Shown here piece by piece: positions 43,227 through 51,583 of a DNA stretch of 64,000 bases. Below the pieces are notes generated by a model that saw only the letters and a list, made by a program, of their open reading frames with translations, was not told the origin of the DNA and searched no databases. Source of the DNA: DAISJM01 sp036821485 (GTDB lineage Bacteria; Verrucomicrobiota; Kiritimatiellia; CAIQIC01; JAGNIJ01); the NCBI GenBank assembly GCA_036821485.1, contig DAISJM010000013.1, positions 8,023 to 72,022 on the forward strand, in the 5' to 3' direction. The stretch's first letter is position 1; every line of letters begins with the position of its first letter. Made by a program: the position numbers and the translations under genes.

Positions 43227-46200
43227 ATGTACCTAAGATCATCTTCTGTGTCCGCGATTGAGAGCGCTCACAATCATGGCGGCTGGTGCTTGCGTGACGG
43301 TGTCGAAGGAGTCCGTTCCGGTCGTCACGCGGGGCAGGGGCTCGCGGGTGCGATGCTTGCGCTGTGTCTGTCGGCAATGCTCTGTTTCCCGGCCAGCGGC
43401 GAAATGCTGGATGATTTCGAAGGAACTTCCCTGGTGGCGAGTTGGTGGGGTGCGGATTCGGTCGCGCCATTCGTCTACACGCTCGGGTTCGCGGACACGG
43501 GGCATGTTCACTCCGGCGCAGCTTCGCTCCGGATCGATTTCAACAAAGCAAACGACACCAACAGCCCGTACAGCTTCCTGGCAGCGAGCGGCCTCTATAA
43601 CCTCAGCAACTTCGACTACCTCTCGTTCTGGGTCTACAACACAGGTCAAGTTCTCAACATCAAAGTGCGCCTCGAGGATGACGCCGGCAATCCGTGGGAG
43701 ACGGATTGGGCAAGCATCTGGCCGATGACGAAGACGGCGTCAGCGGACTGGGAAAATCTCATGGTGGATCTCACCCGCGGTTTTTCCGCGACGAGCGTCA
43801 ATTGGAAGGCGATCCGGAATATCATGCTCATGGTTTCGCCCGGCGATGTGACGAACCGCGGCACGTTCTGGCTGGATGATGTGGCAGTGACGCGTGCACC
43901 GAACGGTGCAGCGTTGGAGCCGTTTGAGAGCGACTTCTACGGATGGTCGGGTGGCGGCGCCTTCACGAACCTGAGCTTGTCGACCGCCCAATTCCAGAAC
44001 AGCGGCACACCGACCAGTCTCGGGCAGCAGTCGTTGAAGATCACATGGCCTGCCAAGGGGGAGAACTACGACAACTTCATCTACACGCCGAATCACGATC
44101 CCAATGCGCCGGCGGGACGGGTCGGCATGTACACCAACCTGACGCTCTACAAGAACAAGCTGATCGAGCTTTGGGTGAAGAGCACGACGGACAACAACTT
44201 CCCCATCCTGATGAAGCTCAGCGGCGCCAAAGGCACGAACGATCTCGGGGTCACCCCTCAGTATTACACTGGCGCGGGTGCCTGGCAGAAACTGATGTGG
44301 GCCTTTGATTCGTACACCAACATCGCGGCGACACTGCAGACCGTGTGGATATTCCCGTATCCGGGTCTGGCCGATAATGGCGGCACGATGTACATCGACA
44401 ACCTTGGGCTTGCGACCGGCTCCACCTCTGTCGGCGTCGGGCCGGTACTGCCGCTGGCCCCGACCGGGTTTGTTTCCACCGCCGGGACGCCGGACGAAGA
44501 CGGGCAGTATGCGTTGCGCTGGTCGGCCGTGGCCGGCGCCACGAACTACGTCCTTCAGCAGGACACGAACGTCAACTTCACGAATCCGGTCACCACGTCG
44601 ACGACGGGCCTGTCGGTGAGCGTGTCGATGAACCCCGTGAGTGGGGACGGCACGTACTATTACCGCGTCCGTTCCGTGGTGCAGAGCAGCGCGGGGACTT
44701 TCACGGCGCCGCTCAGCGTGCGCGTTCACCAGTTTCCCGAAGCCGACCGCCGCCGCGATGTGATCACCGATTTCGATTCGCTGGGGCAGGTGATGGCGTG
44801 GTGGGGCAGCGATCCGGCCGAGCCGTGGGTGTACCAGCAGGACTTCCAGAGCACCGAACATGTGCATTCCGGCGAGCGTGCGATGAAGGTGACCTTCAAC
44901 AAGGCCAACGAGGTGCGGGTTACCGAAGGCGGTCAGACCTACACGAATGCCTACAGTTTCTTCTCGCTGAGCGGCTCGTTCAACTTCCTGAACTTCGACT
45001 ACCTCTCGTTCTGGGTTTACAACACGGGTACGCCGCTGCGGATCAAGATTCGCCTCGAGCAGGCGGGCGATTTCAGCAAGGCGTGGGAGACGGACTGGGC
45101 GGCGATTTTCCCGCAGATGACGACAGGGCAGGCGGACTGGGAGAACCTCTGCATCGATCTGTCGCGCGCGTTCTTCGGTCACTTCAACGGCGACATCGAT
45201 CTGACGAAGGTTGGCCAGATCATGTTCATGATTGAGCCGGGCAGCGAGACGGCAACGGGTGAGTTCTGGATGGACGACATCTCGCTGGAGCGCGCGGCCC
45301 ACAGCGCGCCGTTGGACGTGTTTGAGTCGGACTTCTACGGCTGGGCATCGGGTGCGCCGTTCGTCATCACCAACACGACGGAGGCCTGCTTCAACGACGG
45401 CGGCGTGTACGGGCTGGGGCAGCGCTCGATGAAGATATCGTGGGGTGCCAAGGCCAAGAGCTTCTCGAACATCACGTACGAGCCCGCGCACGATACGAAC
45501 AGCGCGCCGCTGGGCCGGGTTGGGAATCATCCGAATTTCGGCATCGACGGTCACAACACGATCGAGCTGCGGATGAAGAGTTCGACGGATGCCACGATCC
45601 CGTTCCTGTTGAAGTTTGACGATGCCGATGTGGGATACCAGACCTACACCGGCAGCGGAGCGTGGCAGAACGTCCGATGGGAATTCGACACGGTGGCGGG
45701 CAAGACGAACGTCGGCAAGTTGTACCTGATCCCGTACCCGAACATGGCGGATGACGGCGGCGTGATGTATGTGGACGATCTTAACTTGGCAGGCGGGACG
45801 ATCCCCGTCGTGCCTTATTCGCCCTCGTGGCTTTGGACGACCGCGAAATCACCGGACAGCGACGGCAGCTACGAGTTTCGTTGGGAAGCGGTTCCCGGAG
45901 TCGCGTACTACGATTTCGAGGTGGATGAGGATCCGAACTTCGGGTCGCCTGTGGTGGTGCGGACGAACGTCACCCGCATCGCGATCGCCAAGAATCCGCA
46001 GACCGGGGCGGGAACGTGGTACTACCGCGTCCGCTCGGTCATCGGGGCCAACGAGGGCACGTTTGGTGCGCCGATGCGCGTGACAGTGGCCTATCAACCG
46101 TCGGCCCAGCTTGCCTATGAGAATCTGGACACGTTCGACGGTGTGAAGCAGGTTGCCTTCTGGTGGGCGAACGACCCATCGGCGCCATACGCCTACACGC

Positions 46201-49200
46201 TGGATTTCGGCAGCACGCAGCATGTGCATTCCGGCGTGGTGGCGCTCAAGGTGGACTACAACAAGAACAACGATGTGAACGTCTACAGCTTCATGTCGGC
46301 CGCGGGTCTGTTCAACTTCCGGAACCAGGACTACCTCAGCTTCTGGGTCTACAACGATGGCAGCCCGCTGAAGTTCCGCATCCGGCTCGAGGACAATTCG
46401 GGTGGCTACTTCGAATCGGGCTGGGCGGGCATTGAGCCGCAGACCCGGACGCCGGAGGCCGACTGGGAGAACCTGGTGTTTGATCTGAGCCGCACCTACG
46501 ACGCAGACAGCATCGACATGAGCGCTGTATCGCAGATCATCTTCATGGTGGCGCCGGAGGATGGTACGAATTCCGGTACCTTCTGGATGGATGACGTCCA
46601 GCTCCAGCGTGCCCCCAACAGTGCACCCATCGAGCCCTTCGAATCCGATCTTTACGGTTGGAACGGTTCGTCTTCTTTCACGATGGAGTTGTCCTCCGAG
46701 GCCCGCCACAACGACGGCACACGGCTTGGCATCGGCCAGCGTTCGCTGCGCGTCGAGTGGCGGGCCTCGGAGGACAACTCCAGCATCCAGTACGATCCGG
46801 GGCACGATACGAACGCCGCGCCGCTTGGCCGCATCGGGAACTACCGGAACTTCACGGCCGGCAGCAACACGCTGATCGAGGCGTGGTTCATGAGTCCGAC
46901 GGAGTTCGACATGCCTATCCTTCTGAAGCTCGACAATGCGGATGTCGGGACACAGCACTATACGGGCGAGGGCGCGTGGGAGAAGCTGACGTGGGACATC
47001 TCGGGCGTGATGGGCGCCACCAATGTCGGGCTACTGTACTTCCTTCCGTATCCGAATCATGCAGAGTCGAACGGCGTTTTCTATGTGGATGATATTAACT
47101 TCGCGGGGGGGACACCCTGGCAGGCACCGGTCCCCCCGACCGCGCTTGACGCGGGTTACCCCTCCGCGGAGGGTTCCTTCACGCTCACCTGGGCCCCGGC
47201 GCCCAACGTGAGCGGATACCAGGTGTTGGAGGCGGACAACGCCGATTTCGGGTCGGCACGGGTCTTCTACACGACCGGCTACTCGATGAGCTTTACGCAT
47301 AGTCCGACGAACGAGGGTGGGACATGGTACTACCGGGTTCGGTCGTATGAAGTCGTGAATGGGGTGACGAATGTCAGTTCATACAGCACCGCCGTCTCCG
47401 CCTACATCCCGCGGTTGGACGGAACGCTTGGACAGGTCGAGAACAAGTCCTACGACACGATGTGCGCCGAGGTGGACAACATCAACGTCCCGCTCTGGCA
47501 CACAAACACCAGCGCATACCGGATCACGGTGACGCACCCGGAGTATTTCCCCGTCACGATCAACGAGCGGGGCGCCGATTTTGACGACTGTGACTTTACC
47601 GACCGCAATATCTGGCGGCTCGGTACAAACGACGGGTCCTCGGCCGAGTTCCGGCAGTCGGGCTACGTGGACGGCGATGTGTACTACGCGCTGGACAATC
47701 CCACTGCCGGGCTCGACGAGGTATGGTCGGCTTTCCCCGCGGCGCTGGACAGTTCGGTGATGAAGACCCAGATCATCGTCTTCACCGCCGAGGAGATCAG
47801 CGACGTGAATCTGGAGCCCAAGATCGGGTCACGGCTGACGGTGACCATGCGTGCCGTGACAGGAACGCTGGACGTGCGGCTGGTGATCGGCAACGGGAGC
47901 ACGTGGACCGTGGTCAGCAACCAGGTCTTCGATGCCGCCCATCTCTCGAGGCAGTGGAACACGCCCGATTTCTTCTGGTCGGGTGCGGTGGATGCCAACC
48001 GGCTACGGCTGGAAGTTGTGACAGCGGCGCAGGGCGGCCAGACCACGACGGGTGCGCGAGGCGATTACGACTCAGTCGAGCTTTGGAAGCGTGACGAGCG
48101 CGGTGAGTTTCCGCCGACGCTGCTCTACGACGACGGCAACATCATCGTGGAGGCGATCGACATCGACTTCTGGTGGCGCGCGCCGGACGGCATGACGGTG
48201 GTGACACCGCAGGGGACGGCGACAAACGTCGAATACTTCCGCATCGTCAAGCGGGTGTCTGATTCCAACACCGTGGAGTACTCGCAAGTGTTCGTGATGT
48301 ACGAAGACGGTAATGTCCGGTTGTTGCCGCATCCGCCGGCGGGCGTGGACTGGACGCCGTTCGGCGCCTCCGTGATTCTCGGGCCGACGGTCGAGGGGCC
48401 GCGGCCCTTCGCGGGGATCAGCACGGTGACGGTCCATCCGAAGGACATATCGATGGATGTCGTGTACGACGACGGCGGTTCCTGCCACATGGATATGTGG
48501 GTCAACCGGGAGAAGAATGTCGTGGATGTTTCGGACATCCGCTACGACACGGCGGCGCACTCCTTCGCACGGTTCCGTTCCATGTGGGTGTATGACGGGA
48601 AGTCCGATATCGATCGCGTGGAAAGCGCGGGCGGCGTCTATCCCGTGACCCGGCACTGGGATCTGCTGCGCGGCACGTGGTGGAAGTTCTTCAAGGAGGT
48701 GCCGACGTATCACAACACCTACTGCCCTGAATTCAACATCGAGGTCACCGATCCGATCAAGGCCTTCCTGGTTCGCCAAGCGGAGACCTTCGACGCGGGC
48801 AGCAACTGCACAGTGGTGTTGCGCACCGCGGGCCGCGGTGGCGAGGCGGTCACTACCGGCGTTGAGGGTGGCGAGTTGGCGTACGACGTCTATCTCGACC
48901 GGGGCCGTCCGAATACTCACATGATCATCCGCTATGCCGACGATGACGGCGGCAACAACGGTGACTATCCCGGCAACCTTGTGCAGGTTCGTGTCGACGG
49001 CGTGTTGAAGGGGCAGGTCAACGGCATGAGTTCGGATGGATGGAACGATTTTGACATGCTTCCGTCGATCGAGCTTGGGGACCTGATGCCCGGCTGGCAC
49101 ACGATTCGGATCACGGTGGGCGGCGGGACGTTCGGCATGGACCTGGACGAGTTCCAGTTGATCTCCCAGCCGGAAGCGCTTCAGGCCCCGACTTCCGTTC

Positions 49201-50297
49201 TTGTCCGTCAGGCTGAATTGTACGACAGCGCCACAGATGTGGAAGTGGTGAACCGGCCGAATACGGTAGGTGGCCAGAGCATTCACATGAACGTGAACAA
49301 CGCCGAGGCGAGCTACCGCATCACGCTGGGCGCGGCGGTCACTTCGGCCTACATGCGCGTGCGCTATGCCGACGATGTGGGCCCGACGATGTTGAAGGTG
49401 TTTGTGGACGGCGAACCCAAGGCGCGATTCCCGTCGCTGGACACCGGCTGGTGGGACAACTTTACCAATGCATGGGAATTGTACATGGGGGACCTCACGC
49501 CCGGCGTGCATACCGTGAAGCTGACCTGCAGCGCAGAGACTTGGGGCATTGATGTGGATGAATTCGAACTCTATACGAAGGGTGTCCAGAATCGTGCGCC
49601 GCAGTTCAATCTGCCGACACAATTCACCGTGCCTATCCAGACGACGACCAATCTTGGAATCTACGCGTACGATGGAGACGGCGATGAGGTGTCGGTCTCC
49701 GCGGTCAGTATTCCCGCGAATTCCGGCTTCAATGGCCGGTATCTTGCGGTCACTACCACGGTGGCCGACGTGGGGACAACGAATCCCGCGTCGTTCACGG
49801 TGAACGACGGACGTGGCGCGACCAACAGCTTGGTCTCGGGCAGCACGAAGATCGTGGTGCCTGCGGACTGGGATGGAGACAGCCTCCCGGACACGTGGGA
49901 GTGGAACTCGTTTGCGACGCTGGCGCTGGATGCCGAGGATGATCCGGACGGAGACGGGGCGTCCAACCTGCACGAGGAATTGGCGGGTACCAGTCCGACA
50001 TCCTCCGTCTCGGTATTCGAACTGGCGCCGGAGCCGGATCCCGTGGGCGCATCGTGTGACATCGCGGTGAGTACGCAGCCGGGCCGACTGTACGAAATCT
50101 GGGTTCTGGATGGGCCGCTTGGTTCGGGCTCGGGCTGGCGGAAGTTCGGGAGTTCTTCGAATGGCGTGGGGACGTGGCTCGAGACGAACACCGTCCCGTC
50201 ACACTTCACGTTCAAGGATTACTTCACGCCGGCAACCGGTGGGGCGCTGGATTCCAGCGGCGGCCGGATGTATCGGGTCAAGACGATGAGTCCCTGA
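43227..50297 (+). CDS. Giant secreted multi-module protein: triple ~455-residue repeat plus the module shared with the 39006 protein
   Basis: About 2356 residues. A hydrophobic export segment lies at about 42-58 ('AMLALCLSAMLCFPASGE'). Three tandem units of about 455 residues begin near 60, 510 and 965. Each has a CBM11-like domain ('WWGAD..P.VYTLGF....HVHSG..SLRIDFNKAND'), a second domain opening 'FESDFYGW' and an FN3-like domain. From about 1400 comes the unrecognised module ('SYDTMCAEVDNINVPLW' to 'WWKFFKEVPTYHNTYCPEF', about 440 residues), two CBM6/35-like domains, an Ig-like domain, Ca-loops ('DWDGDSLPDTWEW') and the shared C-terminal domain. ATG 43227 has GGGGG 9 nt upstream; TTG 43290 or ATG 43353 are alternatives because the operator at 43258 lies between. 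Likely surface-displayed glycan binding; no known catalytic site. Confidence 0.75.
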   Translation: MYLRSSSVSAIESAHNHGGWCLRDGVEGVRSGRHAGQGLAGAMLALCLSAMLCFPASGEMLDDFEGTSLVASWWGADSVAPFVYTLGFADTGHVHSGAASLRIDFNKANDTNSPYSFLAASGLYNLSNFDYLSFWVYNTGQVLNIKVRLEDDAGNPWETDWASIWPMTKTASADWENLMVDLTRGFSATSVNWKAIRNIMLMVSPGDVTNRGTFWLDDVAVTRAPNGAALEPFESDFYGWSGGGAFTNLSLSTAQFQNSGTPTSLGQQSLKITWPAKGENYDNFIYTPNHDPNAPAGRVGMYTNLTLYKNKLIELWVKSTTDNNFPILMKLSGAKGTNDLGVTPQYYTGAGAWQKLMWAFDSYTNIAATLQTVWIFPYPGLADNGGTMYIDNLGLATGSTSVGVGPVLPLAPTGFVSTAGTPDEDGQYALRWSAVAGATNYVLQQDTNVNFTNPVTTSTTGLSVSVSMNPVSGDGTYYYRVRSVVQSSAGTFTAPLSVRVHQFPEADRRRDVITDFDSLGQVMAWWGSDPAEPWVYQQDFQSTEHVHSGERAMKVTFNKANEVRVTEGGQTYTNAYSFFSLSGSFNFLNFDYLSFWVYNTGTPLRIKIRLEQAGDFSKAWETDWAAIFPQMTTGQADWENLCIDLSRAFFGHFNGDIDLTKVGQIMFMIEPGSETATGEFWMDDISLERAAHSAPLDVFESDFYGWASGAPFVITNTTEACFNDGGVYGLGQRSMKISWGAKAKSFSNITYEPAHDTNSAPLGRVGNHPNFGIDGHNTIELRMKSSTDATIPFLLKFDDADVGYQTYTGSGAWQNVRWEFDTVAGKTNVGKLYLIPYPNMADDGGVMYVDDLNLAGGTIPVVPYSPSWLWTTAKSPDSDGSYEFRWEAVPGVAYYDFEVDEDPNFGSPVVVRTNVTRIAIAKNPQTGAGTWYYRVRSVIGANEGTFGAPMRVTVAYQPSAQLAYENLDTFDGVKQVAFWWANDPSAPYAYTLDFGSTQHVHSGVVALKVDYNKNNDVNVYSFMSAAGLFNFRNQDYLSFWVYNDGSPLKFRIRLEDNSGGYFESGWAGIEPQTRTPEADWENLVFDLSRTYDADSIDMSAVSQIIFMVAPEDGTNSGTFWMDDVQLQRAPNSAPIEPFESDLYGWNGSSSFTMELSSEARHNDGTRLGIGQRSLRVEWRASEDNSSIQYDPGHDTNAAPLGRIGNYRNFTAGSNTLIEAWFMSPTEFDMPILLKLDNADVGTQHYTGEGAWEKLTWDISGVMGATNVGLLYFLPYPNHAESNGVFYVDDINFAGGTPWQAPVPPTALDAGYPSAEGSFTLTWAPAPNVSGYQVLEADNADFGSARVFYTTGYSMSFTHSPTNEGGTWYYRVRSYEVVNGVTNVSSYSTAVSAYIPRLDGTLGQVENKSYDTMCAEVDNINVPLWHTNTSAYRITVTHPEYFPVTINERGADFDDCDFTDRNIWRLGTNDGSSAEFRQSGYVDGDVYYALDNPTAGLDEVWSAFPAALDSSVMKTQIIVFTAEEISDVNLEPKIGSRLTVTMRAVTGTLDVRLVIGNGSTWTVVSNQVFDAAHLSRQWNTPDFFWSGAVDANRLRLEVVTAAQGGQTTTGARGDYDSVELWKRDERGEFPPTLLYDDGNIIVEAIDIDFWWRAPDGMTVVTPQGTATNVEYFRIVKRVSDSNTVEYSQVFVMYEDGNVRLLPHPPAGVDWTPFGASVILGPTVEGPRPFAGISTVTVHPKDISMDVVYDDGGSCHMDMWVNREKNVVDVSDIRYDTAAHSFARFRSMWVYDGKSDIDRVESAGGVYPVTRHWDLLRGTWWKFFKEVPTYHNTYCPEFNIEVTDPIKAFLVRQAETFDAGSNCTVVLRTAGRGGEAVTTGVEGGELAYDVYLDRGRPNTHMIIRYADDDGGNNGDYPGNLVQVRVDGVLKGQVNGMSSDGWNDFDMLPSIELGDLMPGWHTIRITVGGGTFGMDLDEFQLISQPEALQAPTSVLVRQAELYDSATDVEVVNRPNTVGGQSIHMNVNNAEASYRITLGAAVTSAYMRVRYADDVGPTMLKVFVDGEPKARFPSLDTGWWDNFTNAWELYMGDLTPGVHTVKLTCSAETWGIDVDEFELYTKGVQNRAPQFNLPTQFTVPIQTTTNLGIYAYDGDGDEVSVSAVSIPANSGFNGRYLAVTTTVADVGTTNPASFTVNDGRGATNSLVSGSTKIVVPADWDGDSLPDTWEWNSFATLALDAEDDPDGDGASNLHEELAGTSPTSSVSVFELAPEPDPVGASCDIAVSTQPGRLYEIWVLDGPLGSGSGWRKFGSSSNGVGTWLETNTVPSHFTFKDYFTPATGGALDSSGGRMYRVKTMSP
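43258..43273 (+). promoter_or_regulatory. Second LacI-type operator, at the 5' end of the 43227 gene
   Basis: TTGAGAGCGCTCACAA, with the perfect 8-bp core GAGCGCTC (43262-43269) and the left half identical to the operator at 38971. It lies 31 bp inside the gene if translation starts at 43227, so it would act as a roadblock; or the real start is downstream and the operator is promoter-linked. Confidence 0.65.
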
Positions 50298-50342
50298 GGG
50301 TGTGTTGAAGCACGTGCATGCGGCGCGTGAGGAGGGAGTAAG

Positions 50343-50921
50343 GTGAAAACAACCCTGATAGTTCTTGTGGGCATACTCGCTGTGGCGGCCATTGCACAGC
50401 CGGAGGCGTTCGCCAATCTCCTCGCCAATCCGGGTTTCGAAGAACCCGTCCAGAACAACTTGTCATCGCCTCCCGAGTGGGAAGCCTACTCGACAGCGAA
50501 GATCAACTTGTCTGTCACGGAGGCCGAGCACCAGGGGGGTGTACGGTGCCTGCAGTTGTCGGCCCAGGGCGTACCACATGCTGCCCAGGGGTTGATCCAA
50601 CATCTGGATGTCGTGAGTGGTGAGAAATACACGTTCAGCGCCAGCGTGATCAACGATGCGGATGCCCCTCTGAAGGGAACGACGTACCTCCAGTTGTGTA
50701 TTGAATGGTTGGATGCGGATGGGCGCGAGGTGTCTCGCGTCTTCACCAGGCCGCAAGGCCAGGCCTTCTCCAAGAGTCGATGGACGATCCTGGAGGTGGA
50801 GAAGGTCCGTGCGCCACCCAAAGCCATACGGGCTGTAGTAGGTCTTCATCTCTATGAGGGCGAGCGGGGCGGGAAGGGCAGCCTGCTCGTGGACGATGTT
50901 CTGTTCGGTCTTGTCCCGTGA
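50343..50921 (+). CDS. Small secreted CBM4/9-like binding protein (first of a pair)
   Basis: 192 residues: signal peptide (about 1-21) plus a single beta-sandwich domain, 'NLLANPGFEEP...PPEWEAYS', 'HAAQGLIQHLDVVSGEKYTFSASVIND', 'LQLCIEWLDADGREV' and 'GSLLVDDVLFG', the carbohydrate-binding CBM4/9-like pattern also seen in the four-repeat protein at 23800. It lies 45 bp after the giant gene and 6 bp before its paralogue, so all are probably co-transcribed and LacI-controlled. Confidence 0.75.
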   Translation: MKTTLIVLVGILAVAAIAQPEAFANLLANPGFEEPVQNNLSSPPEWEAYSTAKINLSVTEAEHQGGVRCLQLSAQGVPHAAQGLIQHLDVVSGEKYTFSASVINDADAPLKGTTYLQLCIEWLDADGREVSRVFTRPQGQAFSKSRWTILEVEKVRAPPKAIRAVVGLHLYEGERGGKGSLLVDDVLFGLVP

Positions 50922-50927
50922 GGTCGC

Positions 50928-51551
50928 ATGCGTGTTCGATGGCTAGTGTTTGCAGGGCTTGTCTTGGCGGTGACTCCATGCCTGTCGGAAGAAGTGTCGG
51001 AGGTCGGCCTTCTGGAGAATGCCGGCTTTGAGTTCTCGACCGGCGGCGGCATGCCGGAAGGATGGACGTATTACACGACCGGTCTTGAACATGGCGGACT
51101 GGCCACGAATGCAGCATCGGGATCCCAGTGTGCCAGGCTGACAACGCAGGCCACGCCGGGAGCTTTCCAAGGCTTCTTCCAAGTCAGGCCGGTTGAGGCG
51201 GGTGTCCACTATCGGGTCACGGCCCGTGCCAAGAGCGATCCGGCTGCTCCGCTCGATACCAATGCCTACCTGCAACTGGTGGTGGAGTGGCACGATTGGG
51301 CGGGGATCGAGATCACCCGCCACTGGAGCGCCAACTTCGACGCCTCATTCTTGAATCGGCAGAGCTGGTGGATGCTGCCCGGGTTGTACGTCGCTGCTCC
51401 CGAGGGCGCCGTGGAGGGCGTTTTCGGTTTCCATCTCTTTGACGGGGCCGGCGGTTGCACGGGGACCGTACTGGTGGATGATTTCTCGGTGGAGGTTTCG
51501 CCGGGTGCCGGGCAGTGCCTTGCCCGGCAGGATCAATCCGTTGCGCATTGA
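50928..51551 (+). CDS. Small secreted CBM4/9-like binding protein (second of a pair)
   Basis: 207 residues: signal peptide (about 1-20) plus one domain aligned throughout with the preceding protein ('LLENAGFEFSTGGGMPEGWTYY', 'GAFQGFFQVRPVEAGVHYRVTARAKSDP', 'LQLVVEWHDWAGIEI', 'GTVLVDDFSVEV'). The two genes arose by tandem duplication and have diverged strongly. Single-domain exported binding proteins of this type could carry oligosaccharide or decorate a larger complex. Confidence 0.75.
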   Translation: MRVRWLVFAGLVLAVTPCLSEEVSEVGLLENAGFEFSTGGGMPEGWTYYTTGLEHGGLATNAASGSQCARLTTQATPGAFQGFFQVRPVEAGVHYRVTARAKSDPAAPLDTNAYLQLVVEWHDWAGIEITRHWSANFDASFLNRQSWWMLPGLYVAAPEGAVEGVFGFHLFDGAGGCTGTVLVDDFSVEVSPGAGQCLARQDQSVAH

Positions 51552-51583
51552 CCGACTTGGAACCGATATGGTGGACTGCTGAC

